Shown piece after piece: positions 1 through 12,029 of a DNA stretch of 64,000 nucleotides. Made by a program: the position numbers and the translations under genes. Source of the DNA: Ascoidea asiatica. Its lineage: Eukaryota; Ascomycota; Saccharomycetes; Ascoideales; Ascoideaceae. The stretch covers positions 2,389,880 to 2,453,879 of the forward strand of contig BCKQ01000001.1 of the NCBI GenBank assembly GCA_001600695.1, read 5' to 3'. Positions within the stretch are counted from its first letter, which is position 1. The number at the start of each line of letters is the position of its first letter. The notes beneath the pieces are model-generated. The model searched no databases and was not told the DNA's origin. It was given only the letters and a program-made list of their open reading frames with translations.

Positions 1-2
1 CT

Positions 3-773
3 GAATTGGCTTCATTAAAGAAATCTTTGGAAACTTCCAAAAAAGAAACAGAAACCAAAACCTCAGAGTTAAAGAAAGTTTCTGGTGAATTGAAGGTCTC
101 TACCGGAAAAAGGTCATTGTTAGAGTCGTCAGTTCAATCAATAAAATCGGAGTTACTGCAATCCATTGAAAAATGTAGGTTGTTGGAAAATGAGGTTGAG
201 CAAAAAAAAAGTGTATATGAAAAAGTTGTTCGTGACTACGATCTTCTTTTGGAAGCAAATGCTGAATTGAAATCAAGTTACAATGAATTAACTGAGGACC
301 TTTTAAAAATCAAGGAAACATTAATTGATGCTAATTCAGAAATCATTATATTAAATAAGGCTAATGCTGAAGCTGTTCGACGTATTGATTCATTGAAGAG
401 GGATTGTAATTCCAAAGCAAGTCAATTGGAAAAACTCTCTCAGCAGTATAATGTGTCTAACAGTAAAGTGCAAAGTTATGAGAAGCTTCTAGCTAATACT
501 AAAATTCAATTGGAATCGAATAATGCCAAATTAGTTCAATCGGTGAAGGATATGAATGACAAATTTGATTCTAAGTCAAATGAATTGGTTATTGTTTCCA
601 ATGAGTTAAAGGCTGCTAAAGATCAGACTCTTTTATTAAGTACTGAACTTAATAAATTCAAAAATATTGTTAGGGATTTGAAAAAAGAAGCTATTGAAAA
701 GCAATCCTTGATTGGAAAACTTCAAAATCTTAAAGTCATTGATGTATCTCCGGGAGTTAAAGGAACGGTATGA
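3..773 (+). CDS. Coiled-coil protein, 3' part only (cut by left edge); paralogue of the 13980-17063 gene
   Basis: The frame is already open at the first bases (a GAA codon at 3-5 precedes the TTG at 6), so this is the C-terminal ~256 residues of a longer protein, not a gene starting here. The sequence is almost all Lys/Glu/Ser/Leu heptads with no globular domain. It is clearly related to the protein at 13980-17063: compare TELNKFKNIVRDLKKEA with SELNKFGKDIEQLKVEA, and KLVQSVKDMNDKFDSKSNEL with KLANSLKDLNEKIELKSKDL. The fragment ends soon after this block with VIDVSPGVKGTV, whereas its relative runs on for about 90 more coiled-coil residues, so its C-terminus is shorter or replaced. The function of the pair is unknown; a structural, tethering or scaffold role is only a guess from the coiled coil. 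Confidence 0.75.
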   Translation, partial: ELASLKKSLETSKKETETKTSELKKVSGELKVSTGKRSLLESSVQSIKSELLQSIEKCRLLENEVEQKKSVYEKVVRDYDLLLEANAELKSSYNELTEDLLKIKETLIDANSEIIILNKANAEAVRRIDSLKRDCNSKASQLEKLSQQYNVSNSKVQSYEKLLANTKIQLESNNAKLVQSVKDMNDKFDSKSNELVIVSNELKAAKDQTLLLSTELNKFKNIVRDLKKEAIEKQSLIGKLQNLKVIDVSPGVKGTV

Positions 774-3700
774 TGATAGTTCACACCTTTTTTGATTTGG
801 CTTTTAAACAGCTTTTTTTTTTGGATTACTTAATTTATGTGTTGTTTTATATGGGCTCTTAGATTTTATAACCATTTCAATATTTTTGTTTCTTAATTTG
901 TTGTATGATCTCGCTTGTCATTTTAATGTTTTTTTCTTTTAAGTTATAAAATCCTTAGTGGTTTCAATGTTTCAAATAATGGATTTCAAATTCATTATAT
1001 TTTTTTTGTGTTTATTATTTCTATTTAATATATGTATATCCCTTTTACTACATTTTCATTGTGACATTTTACAATAGTTGCACAAAATAACTATCTAATA
1101 CAATAATCCTGAAACGTCAAATATTAGTTTATTCTGTTTGTTTATTCAAGAATTCAGAATAAAATTTTTAAACTGCCTCAAATATAACTTCTGATTTCAT
1201 TCGAATTTTGGCTAATCAAATTAACATAGTTTTTTACTAAGAAAAAATTAAAATCGTTTGGACTAATTTTTCCACTTTATATATTGATTAATCTGTTTAT
1301 TATCTATAAACTATTCCAATAAATATCAAAAATTCAACAACTTTGAATAATTATTTGTCTGATAGACACATATCAGGTAATTTCTGATTCTGTAAAGTTG
1401 ATTTAAGCCCACTTATATACAGACTTGAAAAATTGAGATTGGACCGATAATTATCTTTGATTTGAATTTTATAAAGACATTCATTATAAATCATAATTTC
1501 CTTATCTGAATTCGAGGTTAATAACATGATATATTTTTTCGCAGTTATGGATCTTTTGAAGGGATCAACTTATCATCAAAAATTTTGGACTGTGAATGTA
1601 TCATTTGTATTATTGTCTATATATTTACGACTCTTGGTATTAATAAATTTTGCCAATGACTACTAGTACATTTTCAAAGAAATGTAATTGATTGTTATTA
1701 TTACTTTATACCCATAGCCTAAATTTTTGAAAAAAATTTGATGAAAGATGTTTATTAACTTATAGTTCATTAAAACTTTTAGATTTTCAGGTTTGAGATA
1801 ACTGCTGTTTTTATCAATTATGTTTTGAAAGTAATGAAAATTTGGAATGCCATTAAAGAAAGGAAAATAATGTTGTGTTATTCGAATTAATAATGCAATA
1901 ATATTTTTTCCTCAAAAGCATATATTATTTAGGAAATATGAGAAGATTGTTGTGCTTCGACTGAAATTATTTTACATACGTGTAGGATTATGAGACTTTA
2001 GCTTAATTTGAATTACCCGAATTATTTACAACCAGATAAATTTTCAATATATAATGTTGTAAAATTAATATACCCCTTCTCTATAATGTGTACTTTAAAG
2101 TAGACAATTTGGTTTGAAATTACATTGTTTTAGTCTGCAGCACTTTTGAAGCAGATTATCAATATTTTTGTTTGATTGCTTTCCTCAAAGAGTTAAAGAA
2201 TTATGTCGATTATGTGTCCACTAATGAAATTGAAGAGGATATGATCAGTATATTTTAGATTTTCAATAGAATTGATTTTATAACTCAATTAACTGGTCAT
2301 ATACAATTTTTGTAGAAAAGTACTCAGCTGAGACAAGAAATATTAGATATAAGTATCAATCGACTTTAATTGGGGATATAATTTCAAGAATTCATGATGA
2401 AAGAGTAAACATTTTTTTATAAATACCTCCAACTGAAAGCCAATTTATTATAATATAGGAATAGAAACATTTCAAGAAAGAGGGAATGATAATATACTAA
2501 ATTAATGAAAAGATAAAGAATTATGTAATGGTTAAGTATTTATAGTTTTTTTTGATAAACAAATTAAGGAAATATGAATTTAAATTTTGCTTAGAAAGCT
2601 AAGGTCTTTGAACGAATACTATGGTGATTTATAAGGGCTTGGGAAAATATTGGGAATGTATTTGTTATCCTAATATCTTGCCTAGATTACGCGATATTAT
2701 GCTGAATGTTTTTTACGGAGTTGTCTGCTGCAGAGCTTAATAACGTTCAAAACCTTGTTTAGATTGACGTTAAATATTTGCGGCTGGTGGCCAAAGCTCG
2801 GCTAGAGCTAATTGAATTGGCACGTGTCTTTTAAATGATAAGCCATCAGTTTGGGACAAATACTTAAGGCAATTTCCATCGCCACATAATAAAACTTTCC
2901 AGTCTCAATTCAACAAGCAGTGCATAAGTCTGCTGATTTTAGGAATTTGATTGTTGACAATTGTCAATTAAAAACAGCAATAATAATCTTTTGAAAGATT
3001 TTACAAATTTGAAAAATAAAATGAAATGAATACTCATCAGAAGAGCCTTCCAAATGTTGTATAATTCTTTTATTTTATTGTTGATTACATATTATTATTA
3101 TATAATTATTATATTAATACTGATATTAGTGATTATTGTTAATTATTGTTGATGATTGTTGATTTTTATTATTTAATGAATAAAAAAACTATTTTCAAAA
3201 ATTGTCGATTGATATAATATGTATTGTATGTATATTTATTTTAAAAGGACAATAACTTTTCATTTCCTATTTTTTTTTTTGACTATTAAAATTCGGAAAT
3301 CGGGGGAGCTAATCTACTAATATTTTCACTTGAACTTTATGCAAAGTCCAACTTGTATATCAGCATTTGTCTTTATCGAACAACTTGCAGATCATTTTTG
3401 ATAATTTTTTTTTATTATAGTTTACTTTACTTTTTTTTCTTACTTATTTTTGATTTAGTTTTCTTTATATCTGCTGTGTTGCTTACTTTTAATATTTGGC
3501 TTAAAAATTATTGAATTCTTTGAAAAAAAAGGATAAAAAAAAATACAAAAAGGAAAAGGAAAAGGAAAAGGAAAAGGGAAAGGAAAAGGAAAAGGAAAAG
3601 GAAAAGGGAAAGGAAAAGGAAAAGGAAAAGGAAAAGGAAAAGGAAAAGGAAAAGGAAAAGGAAAAGGAAAAGGAAAAGGAAAAGAAAAAACTTTTAAAAT

Positions 3701-4314
3701 TGAAACTAATAAAAATTTGAAAAAAATTTGATAAAAAATAAAGTAAGAGTGAAAGGTTAAAATTTGAAAAATGTTTCTTTCCGAAAAGGGGTCCAAATCA
3801 CCCCTGATAAAAAGATAACTAAAATAGTATTTCTAACAAAAATTTAAAATTAATGGCTGCAAAATTAAAACCAAAAAAGTTTATTTGTAAAATAATACAA
3901 ATAAAATGAGGAAGTTTTGATTGCAATTTTTTTTTCTTTTTTTTTTTTTTGAAGTGATTTTTCGATCGTTTTATAATTTTTTTGAAAATTTTTTTTTTTT
4001 CATTTGTAATTAAAAGTTGAATAAACATAGTTAAATAAATAAATATAATAAGTAATTTTGAAGAAGGAATGAGTTTAAAAATATATTGCACATGATTTAA
4101 AAAATAACGAAAAGTGCCAGCAGAAAACTTGATGTAAAGAAAAGATTGAAAAATCCAGAATAGTTAGAAAGATTTTAGTAGGATTCAATTCCAAACAGAA
4201 ATCAATTTTCTTTGTTTTTAAACAATTTAATTTTGTCACGAATATCTGATTTGGTTTCTAATAATCTGAAATTTTTATTCCATATTAATCATTTCTCTTC
4301 AGCGATATAGTGAT
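774..4314. other. Gene-poor 3.5 kb gap between two convergent 3' ends
   Basis: No intact gene is visible. The stretch is extremely AT-rich except for 2690-2900, which is GC-richer and carries a CACGTG palindrome near 2822. A weak, stop-broken frame runs on the + strand from about 2060 to 2370 but is not clearly better than chance in DNA of this composition. A long purine hexanucleotide repeat sits at 3550-3684. The gap is unusual because other convergent gaps in the window are only 37 to about 630 bp. Confidence 0.6.
3550..3684 (+). repeat. Hexanucleotide purine repeat (GGAAAA)n
   Basis: About 22 copies of GGAAAA in a row, all purine on this strand. Two variant units with an extra G (GAAAAGGGAA at 3571 and again at 3601) lie exactly 30 bp apart, so part of the array looks like a duplicated 30-bp block. 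Frames through it read as Lys-Glu or Phe-Pro repeats with no flanking protein homology, so I treat it as noncoding. Confidence 0.9.
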
Positions 4315-6762
4315 TTAGCATGCGCTTATACTGGTGTAACCCCAATTTAAAGCTTTGTTTTCTCTTTTGTTGAATCCTTTGTAATTATTTAAAATGGAAT
4401 AACCACCTAGTCCATTATTATTAATGGAACCGTTGTTTGATGGATAAATATTTGAATTATAGGAGTTAATTTCATAGTTATTATTACCATTATTATTATT
4501 AGACTCATTAAAATTATGAACGGAAGTAGACGTTTGAGATGCGTCTAATCCATAATAAGAAGATGATCTGCTATTACAATGAGAAGATCCTCTATAACTA
4601 CTGGTTGAATAGTTCAAATAATTATTTTCATTGACAGTATTACTAGACTCATAAAAATTATCAGAATTATTTGAAGTGTTTTTAGTTCCAAAATCTGTCT
4701 TTTTCCAAATATCATTAGAAATAGTACTGGAAAGATTTTTTTGTGGTGATGAAATTAAATATTTTTGATTTTGAGGTTGATTTTGGCATTGACCTTGAAT
4801 ATTGGAAATATTAGGATCATAGTAATTGAAAGATGCATCCCTAGGATGAGAATAATAATCATTCTCATAATCACATGCAGATGTTCTAGGTGTAGGCAAT
4901 CCAATATTATTGTTCAGTATGGTTGAAACATTGGTATTATTATTCAAATTAGAAACAAAAGTATTTGAATCACGACAGTTCAAAGCTGTATATAATGGCG
5001 ATGATAGAATTGGAGAAGAACTAAGGGATGAGATGTTGTTATTATTATTATTGTTATTATTTTGAAAGGATTGATTTTGTGGCAAATTTTGAGAATGAGA
5101 TTGATAAGGAATAGCTGTTAATGGAGAAGATAGCATTGAAGAAGTTGTTGAAGATGCGATATTAAATTGTCCATATTTTATATAGTTTTGATAGAGATTT
5201 TCAAATTTATTATATTCGTCGAATCCGCTGATTGAATTGTTTTTGATAGCAGACTTTTTAGGATCAGAATCATAGGCGGGATCTTTAACCAATAGATCAT
5301 TTTGAGGAAGAAAACCATTATTATTTTGTTTGAAAATAATCAACCATGGCTTAGATTTTAAATATGAACAATGTGGTTGTTGGTAGTGACTAGGTGATGA
5401 TAATGGCGAAGAAGAATAGGATGAAGATTGTAAATGAGTTTGAATATCAGAATCAAAAGCAGAAACTTTAAAATGTAAATCAAATTTGCAAAGGTTTAAC
5501 CAGTCTCTTTCATAATTATTTAATTGATCTAAGGATAAACCAGTTGCATCAGACCAAGATTTATTGGTGAAGGTATTATCATCATTAAACTTATTAGAAA
5601 TAATTAAAGATATGATTAAATAAATGAAAATTAAGTTATCATCTTGGAATTGAATTCTATTATAAGAATAACTAGAATTCGAATTAATAAAATTTAATTT
5701 TCGGTTTAAATAAGTTAATGCCAATATCAAAGATGATTTAGGCAATCTTGTAGCAGCTAAAACATTCTTTAGATTTGAAACAAAAGTACTAGGAGGATTA
5801 GATACGGTTGGGTTCATTGATTTATACGTAAATAAAGAAACAAAGTTAGACATTTGATTTAAATCATAATCAAGATGCTGAGATACTCCACCAGTAACAG
5901 GCTCCTCTTTGCGAATTTGCTGTTGTTGAGACAGTGAAAATGATTCTGGGTTCTTGTAACTATAGTCATCTCTATAATAGTTATTTACATTATTAATAGT
6001 ATTAGCATTACCAATATTACTAACATTATTATTCGACATGTTAGAAATAGTTGATTGGGCTTGAAATGGAATGTTATTAATTTGATTTTGATTTTGATTT
6101 TGATTTTGATTTTGATTTTGATTTTGATTTTGATTCTGAAATTGAGGTTGAGGTTGAGATTGAGATTGAGATTGGGATTGGGATTGGGATTGGGATTGAG
6201 GTTGAGGTTGAGATTGATTTTGATTTTGATTTTGAGTAGTAGAAGTAGAATTATAATTATAACTATTATCATAACCATAATTATTACTAGTGTTAACAAC
6301 TTCATTGGAATTATTGATAGACTTACTATCAAGATTGATATTGTTAATAGAATTCAAAATCTTCATATTATTTGAGTAATAAGTAGTTGAATTATGATTA
6401 GGGGAATAATAATTGATATTTGAATCAGTAATATTATTGATAGAGTTATTATTGATATTTTCATTAATATTCAAAGTAGTTTCATTATAAGTATTAATGA
6501 AATTGTTTGAATTATCAATTGAATTATAATTATTACCAGATTGAGAGGAATATTGTGGGTTATAAGATTGAGTAGAATTATAAACAGTATTATAAGATTG
6601 ATTATCATTATTATTATTATTGTCGTTATTATTATATGGAGTAATATTATAAGAGTTGATATAATTTTGATTATAATTTTGATTGTAGGATTGATTATTA
6701 GGAGTATACGATTTTGAATCATCAAAATATCTTAAATAAGATACTGGACCGCCAATAGACAT
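4315..6762 (-). CDS. CLG1: Pho85-type cyclin, CLG1-like
   Basis: An 815-residue protein starting at the ATG at 6760-6762. The first ~280 residues are Asn/Gln/Ser-rich, with (Gln-Asn)n and (Gln-Ser)n dipeptide runs at about 177-227. A cyclin box follows at about 290-445: it opens with GGVSQHLDYDLNQMSNFVSL, has the ATRLPKSSLILALTYLNRKL helix, and ends in a WSDATGLSLDQLNNYERDWL motif typical of the Pho80/Pcl family. The rest is again low complexity. Clg1 in S. cerevisiae is a cyclin-like partner of the Pho85 kinase; the GGV...LDYD entry to the box favours CLG1 over other Pcl cyclins. This protein is nearly twice the S. cerevisiae length because of the Asn/Gln tracts. It has a long upstream gap with a GC-richer island. 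Confidence 0.8.
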   Translation of the reverse strand: MSIGGPVSYLRYFDDSKSYTPNNQSYNQNYNQNYINSYNITPYNNNDNNNNNDNQSYNTVYNSTQSYNPQYSSQSGNNYNSIDNSNNFINTYNETTLNINENINNNSINNITDSNINYYSPNHNSTTYYSNNMKILNSINNINLDSKSINNSNEVVNTSNNYGYDNSYNYNSTSTTQNQNQNQSQPQPQSQSQSQSQSQSQSQPQPQFQNQNQNQNQNQNQNQNQNQINNIPFQAQSTISNMSNNNVSNIGNANTINNVNNYYRDDYSYKNPESFSLSQQQQIRKEEPVTGGVSQHLDYDLNQMSNFVSLFTYKSMNPTVSNPPSTFVSNLKNVLAATRLPKSSLILALTYLNRKLNFINSNSSYSYNRIQFQDDNLIFIYLIISLIISNKFNDDNTFTNKSWSDATGLSLDQLNNYERDWLNLCKFDLHFKVSAFDSDIQTHLQSSSYSSSPLSSPSHYQQPHCSYLKSKPWLIIFKQNNNGFLPQNDLLVKDPAYDSDPKKSAIKNNSISGFDEYNKFENLYQNYIKYGQFNIASSTTSSMLSSPLTAIPYQSHSQNLPQNQSFQNNNNNNNNNISSLSSSPILSSPLYTALNCRDSNTFVSNLNNNTNVSTILNNNIGLPTPRTSACDYENDYYSHPRDASFNYYDPNISNIQGQCQNQPQNQKYLISSPQKNLSSTISNDIWKKTDFGTKNTSNNSDNFYESSNTVNENNYLNYSTSSYRGSSHCNSRSSSYYGLDASQTSTSVHNFNESNNNNGNNNYEINSYNSNIYPSNNGSINNNGLGGYSILNNYKGFNKRENKALNWGYTSISAC
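6080..6232. repeat. Hexanucleotide array coding Gln-Asn / Gln-Ser runs in CLG1
   Basis: Near-perfect TTTTGA repeats, passing through TTGAGA and TTGGGA variants, encode alternating Gln-Asn and Gln-Ser/Pro in the N-terminal part of the cyclin on the minus strand. The period is six bases, so length changes of whole units keep the reading frame. Confidence 0.85.
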
Positions 6763-7615
6763 TATGAAAAGTATAGTTAAAATTATAAATGATAAATTAT
6801 AAATAATAAATAACTAATGAATAAAGATTGAAGATATTGTTCTTTAATTTTTTACTTAAACTTGATTTTATATGGATGTGAATAATGATTATTAATATTA
6901 GGCGATAACTTAGTTAAAAGGTCGCTTTAGATTTGATGGATGATTTATAATATAAGAAGTTAATCTAACTATTAATCTTTTTGGATTGTTTTGATTATTT
7001 TTTTTGTTTTGCTTTCTTTTCTTCAGTAAATTTCTTGAACTCTTTATTTTCTTTTCTTATTTTGAATCTAAAATCTCCTTTAAATTATTTTTGATAAAAA
7101 TAGTAAAAGTAATAATAAAAATTATTACAAAAACTTTTTTGAAAGAAATAAGATAAAATTAGAAAGAACTTTTCTTTGATATCAAATATTGAATACTATA
7201 AAATTAAAAAATTTGACAAAAAAGTTATAAGTATAATATTATAAATTTATAAGTTTATATTCACCTCTATTTCACTTCTTAAAAATATGATTGAATTTGA
7301 GTTATATTTAAATCTTATATTCTTTAATTTTTTATTTTTTTTACTTTTTTTGATCTTTGTTTTGAAAACAAGTATATAAGAATAACTTGATAATTAAATA
7401 CCAAAATCTTTTAACAAAAATGTTTTGAGTAAAAACAGTAGATTATAAGTTAAAAAGATAATACAGTATAGATTACTTTTTTTCTATGAAAGAAAAAAAT
7501 AACCTAAGATTATTCTTTCTATTTTCTCCTAAAGGAAAATGAATGAAGGGAGAACCTTTATTGATATGTCAGTGTTTGTTGATTTCTCTAGGATGAGAAG
7601 TAAAGAAACAAAAAA

Positions 7616-7647
7616 AAGAAGAAGAAGAAGAAGAAGAAGAAGAAGAA
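7616..7647 (+). repeat. (GAA)n microsatellite
   Basis: About ten uninterrupted GAA units in the noncoding stretch upstream of CLG1. Confidence 0.9.
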
Positions 7648-7767
7648 AAAGAAGTTAAAAAAAGTAGAAGAAGAAACTATTAAATCAAATCTTAAAAAAC
7701 CAGAAGAAATTTTTATGATTCACGAAAAGCAAAAAGAGAAAAAGAGAAAAAGAGACACATAAATAGT

Positions 7768-8690
7768 TATGCGCGCAGGGCTTTCTTTGTGCGTTGCGTG
7801 CAAATTCAAATCGTGCCCAGTATAAATTCCACATATGGCTGTATTTATGGCGATTATGTATGAAGTTTGTGGCTGTGTTGGGTTGCTATAACATTATGTG
7901 TGCGCGGAACTAGCGCCAGTTTAAAAAACTTTCCCAAATTTCTATGTAGCAATGCAATATATCACCTGACAGCAAGAGAAAAAGCGGTGTTTATACGCAA
8001 CGCACCAGTGAAAATTTTTGTTTTTGCTGTTATTGTTGTTCTTGTTGTCGATTTTGCGGACTTGGGAGTTTTCCATCGAGCTCATCAACACTAAAATATT
8101 TTAAGAATATCAGAGAAGTGGAAATGAGCATCAATAGCAAGTGGTTCTTGTTCATGTTTTTATTTTTCTTGGAATTTCTCTTGCTCTTGGAATTTCCTTC
8201 TCTTGAGATGGGATGACCAAATGCTTCAAATACTACTTTTACTTTTACTTCTATTACTACTACGAGCAATGAATGCTACTGTACCAATAATATATGGTTT
8301 AAACTGCTTCAACAACAAACGCTTAGGTAGCTTTGGCTCGTTGCAAAAATTAACAAAAGTATTGAAACTTTTCCGCAACGAGGAATTGCTTTTTCTCCTA
8401 TTTTCCCTCTGGTGCGCATTATGATAGAACGGTAGCATTACCATACTGAGATATTATTGTAATCGTGCTAGCAACTGATATAGCCCATTTCACTCGTATT
8501 ACAATCAAGGTTCCCCGTTCCGCTAATTAGCAGCAGCAAAAAGTGTATTTACAACAACAGCGAAAAAAACAATTGCAGTTGTATTTTTGTTTTCAGGTTT
8601 TCTCGTGATTGGAGCTTTATTCCAGCTCCGCACAAACTTTCAAGTTTATTTTTTTAAATCGCGCTTGTCTTTTACTCTAGACTTCTTTTT
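7768..8690. promoter_or_regulatory. GC-richer island upstream of CLG1
   Basis: Base composition rises clearly above the surrounding ~75-80% AT, with clusters such as GCGCGCAGGG near 7770 and CGCGCTTG near 8660. The same kind of island recurs in most promoter-containing gaps of this window, which is why I read it as upstream regulatory DNA and not as a gene. No specific binding site is proven. Confidence 0.4.
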
Positions 8691-9503
8691 AAAAATCTTT
8701 CTTTTACAGGTATTTTGTTTTGTGAACTTTTTTTAGATGAATTGCTTTTATTACTTTGAAAATGTGAAAGAGCTACTAGCTACCATAAAAAAAGCAAAAA
8801 GAAGAGCACATTTACTCGCAATGAACATCCGCTTTAAACGAGAATATAAATAATAATTACGTTCAAGAGTCAATTTTAGGTCGAACTGTTTTCTTCAAAA
8901 CTGAATTAGTTTTATTAACTATATAATATTAACTTGTCGAACCATCTGTTGATAATCAATCTGGCAAATTAAGCAAAAAATACTACAATTACTTTAGAAT
9001 CGGAAATAAAGGCAGTTTTCAACAGATTTCAATTTCATATCATAACTTAATAACTGCATGCTTCCTTGGCTTTATTTCTTGGGATCAGTGGTAATACCAT
9101 CACATGTTTATTTATTATTTTTTTCAAATGAAGATAAAGAACAACAATCACGTAAATTGTTTTTCTTGAGTTTTCCGTTAAAAGATTACCCTTCTTTTTG
9201 TTTTTTAGTTTTACTATTTCTTCAAAAACCACTGTGTTGGTTTTGAAACTCAATGTAGGTTTGTACTTTATTCTAAATTTTCAGCCAGCTCTAGTTCTCA
9301 AATGGATCAGATGTTGGATGTTCAAGTACATTACTTGATATTGACTATCTTTTTTAGCCATTTAAGTTACTATTCATACTTCATTTATTTTTTTATAAAA
9401 AATTTACTCATTAACAACTTTTTAATTATAAAATTAATCAAGTTATCCTTTAACAATTTCGTTGTTAAATATTATCTAACCAAAGCATCACTTTTCTATA
9501 TTT

Positions 9504-11495
9504 CTATTCTTGAAAACTATTAGCATTTTCATTAAGAATATTTTTTATAATAAATTCATTAGTGGAATTTGGATCATCAAATTTATTAAAATTAATTCCA
9601 GAATAGAATCCAATTTGATTTCCATTATTAAAATTAAGATTACCTTTTTCTATTATGCGTTGTGGATTTGTATTTTGATTTTGATTTTGATATTGATTTT
9701 GACTTTGATTTTGATTTCTCAAAATATCTTCTTTTTGCTTAGCTTCAATTAATAATGGTCTAATACAAACCCAGCCAGTTTCAGTTTTAAAATGTCTTCC
9801 TAACGCATCTGATCTTGCAAATTTCCTACCACATCCCCATGTTGTAACTTTATCACCTAATACTCCTCCACATTTATAATTTCTAACACCTTCATGCAAA
9901 ATTTCATGTCTATTTTTATCATGATTTCTTGCAAATTTTCTACCACAATATTTACATCCGTATGGTTTCTCATTAGAATGTGTCTTTTGATGTGATCTTA
10001 AATTATATGGTCTTAAAAATACTTTTTCACATTTATCGCATGGATATGTTTTATTTTGAGATTTATTTTTTGATTTACTTACAACTGTTGAATTATATGA
10101 TCTAGTTGATAAACAAGAACCGGAATTTGAATTGGAAGACGAAGGAATTGAACTAAAAGTAGTATTAGGAACAGAAATAGGATAAATTGAAGAAATTGAG
10201 GATCTTGGCGAACTTAAAGAGATAGATGGTGAACACATAGATGAAACAGAGGATCCTGAAGAAACTGAAGATAATGAAGACCCTATAGAATTCATAGAAT
10301 TTATGGAACCTATAGAACCTGTAGGATATGAAGTATCTCCCAATATCTGAGAATTCTTTTTTAAATTATTTGTTGAATTAACATTGATATTATTCTCAAT
10401 CAATATATTTTTCTTTCGACGACGATTTGGCAATCCAGAATTATTCGCTGCAGTATTTTCTGCAACTTCAAGAGCAGCCGAAATTGCAGATTGAGTAATT
10501 TGAATTTTATTATTATTATTATCAAATACACTTGCAATTACTTGATTATTATTTTTAAATTCTTTGATTTTTTCCTGTCTGCTTTTAATATTAATACTAT
10601 TGGTATCATTGATTATATTTACATTACCATTAATTCTTGATTTTTTTAATAATGATGTTGCAGGCAATATAAATGGATATTTATTACTTTGACTATTGAT
10701 TTGATTATTAGAATTTATAAGAGAGTTTGGGTCAATTGTAATATTATTGATATTATTAGATAACGAGATATTATTTCTACTGTATTGAAACGGAAATTGA
10801 TTTTGATTTTGATTTTGATTTTGATTTTGATTTTGATGTTGATGTTGATGTTGATGTTGATGTTGATGTTGATTTTGAGTTTGAGTTTGATTCTGATTCT
10901 GGTTTTGATTGGAATTTCCACTCATCATTAGATCGAAAGGATTTAAAGAATTTAGTTGATTAGAATTGAAATTTTGTAGCATATTATTATTTGAATATAA
11001 ATTATTTAGTTGAAAATATTCTTGTTCATTGATGTTTTGGGCAGAACTATTTTTATTATTGGAATTTTTATTTTTAAAGTTACCATCATTAAAAATATCG
11101 TTATTAAAGTTATTATTATTAAAAGGATTATTGTCCATCAATTGAAAATCTCTATTGAAATTGAAATCTGATTTAAAATTAATATCAAAGTTGTTTTCAA
11201 AATTAAATTCACTTTCACTAGTAAAATATGAGTTGAAATGTTGGAATAAAGTTTGACTACTATCAATTGAGTTTAGTGAAGAATTGATTGATGAATTAGA
11301 ATCTAAGGAAATTGAAGGTGAAGGAAATTTTGAATTAATGAAAGTTGCGTTGGGAGTAGAAGGAGTTGAATCAAAAATGTAAGACAACAAATTAGAATTA
11401 TTCAAATTATCAATAATATTTTTATTGTATTTATCACAAGAGATATAATTTGATGAATTGAAAGTATTTAAGTTTTCAGTTTTTTGATCAGACAT
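9504..11495 (-). CDS. CRZ1: Calcineurin-responsive C2H2 zinc-finger transcription factor Crz1
   Basis: A 663-residue protein with the Crz1 DNA-binding region at about 485-590: finger 1 [20 protein letters not shown], finger 2 [20 protein letters not shown], then the Crz1-specific degenerate third finger (CGG...[19 protein letters not shown]). The first part is Asn/Gln-rich with (Gln-Asn)n and (Gln-His)n runs encoded by hexanucleotide repeats. A serine-rich block lies at about 390-450, as expected for the calcineurin-regulated region. PSISLD at residues 60-65 fits the PxIxIT calcineurin docking pattern, and PSISLS in the serine block is a second, weaker match. In the known family, calcineurin dephosphorylates Crz1, which then enters the nucleus and activates calcium and cell-wall stress genes. 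The finger signature makes the assignment firm; the docking sites are inferred. Confidence 0.95.
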   Translation of the reverse strand: MSDQKTENLNTFNSSNYISCDKYNKNIIDNLNNSNLLSYIFDSTPSTPNATFINSKFPSPSISLDSNSSINSSLNSIDSSQTLFQHFNSYFTSESEFNFENNFDINFKSDFNFNRDFQLMDNNPFNNNNFNNDIFNDGNFKNKNSNNKNSSAQNINEQEYFQLNNLYSNNNMLQNFNSNQLNSLNPFDLMMSGNSNQNQNQNQTQTQNQHQHQHQHQHQHQNQNQNQNQNQNQFPFQYSRNNISLSNNINNITIDPNSLINSNNQINSQSNKYPFILPATSLLKKSRINGNVNIINDTNSINIKSRQEKIKEFKNNNQVIASVFDNNNNKIQITQSAISAALEVAENTAANNSGLPNRRRKKNILIENNINVNSTNNLKKNSQILGDTSYPTGSIGSINSMNSIGSSLSSVSSGSSVSSMCSPSISLSSPRSSISSIYPISVPNTTFSSIPSSSNSNSGSCLSTRSYNSTVVSKSKNKSQNKTYPCDKCEKVFLRPYNLRSHQKTHSNEKPYGCKYCGRKFARNHDKNRHEILHEGVRNYKCGGVLGDKVTTWGCGRKFARSDALGRHFKTETGWVCIRPLLIEAKQKEDILRNQNQSQNQYQNQNQNTNPQRIIEKGNLNFNNGNQIGFYSGINFNKFDDPNSTNEFIIKNILNENANSFQE
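10798..10905. repeat. Hexanucleotide array coding Gln-Asn / Gln-His runs in CRZ1
   Basis: TTTTGA units followed by TGTTGA units encode alternating Gln-Asn and then Gln-His on the minus strand. A second short (TTTTGA)n run in the same gene lies at about 9677-9718. Confidence 0.85.
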
Positions 11496-12029
11496 TAAAA
11501 AATTATTAAAAGTTCCAGGCTAAAAGCTTTGGCAGATTTACTAATTATCTATTCTTATAATTACTTTTCTTTGATTTTTTATTCAATAAAATAGCTTTTA
11601 TTAAAAAATTTAAAGTTTTAGATTTATATTTTGAAATGTGAAATTGGAAGTATGAAATTTAGGATTTAGGATTTAAAAATAAAGACTTTTTGCTTAAAGG
11701 ACCCTTGATGTTCAAGATTCTTATATAATTACTTGTAATAATCATTATTAAAAGCCATTGATGAATAAAACTTAGATGATGAATGAATGTTTATATATAA
11801 AATTTTTGCAAGTGAAACAAACAATTTACTGAGGTTTTTAAATTTTGAATAAAAAAAAAATAATAGTAAATAAGTTAGAATTAAGTTTATTGAATGAAAA
11901 TTCATAATCAGTAAAAGTAAACAAGAGAAATGATACAGAACATTATCGGCAAGGTTATAAGAGTAAAAAAAGTCTGCTAGTAATAGGCATAATCAATTAA
12001 CATCTAATGACTTTTCAAATGACAGATTC

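Larger units (their letters stand above)
6763..9503. other. Long gap upstream of CLG1
   Basis: Contains the CLG1 promoter, a (GAA)n run at 7616-7647 and a GC-richer island at about 7768-8690. Several 60-79 residue frames cross it on both strands (for example 7867-8094 and 9058-9246), but they overlap each other antisense, show no recognisable motif and are explained by the lower stop density of the island. I see no supported gene here. Confidence 0.55.

Noticed and set aside
2058-2370. A stop-broken + strand frame with protein-like phrases such as CSTFEADYQYFCLIAFLKEL
   Set aside because: In DNA of about 75-80% AT, several runs of 45 codons are expected by chance over the six frames of this gap, and no family was recognised; kept only as a hint in the gap description.
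3455-3796. Long frame rich in Phe-Pro repeats on the minus strand, and a Lys-Glu frame on the plus strand
   Set aside because: Both are only translations of the GGAAAA repeat.
7867-8444. Several overlapping 70-80 codon frames on both strands
   Set aside because: Mutually overlapping antisense frames without motifs, explained by the GC-richer island.
9047-9253. Opposed 62- and 68-codon frames upstream of the CRZ1 3' end
   Set aside because: The minus frame begins at TTG, not ATG; no motif or context supports either.
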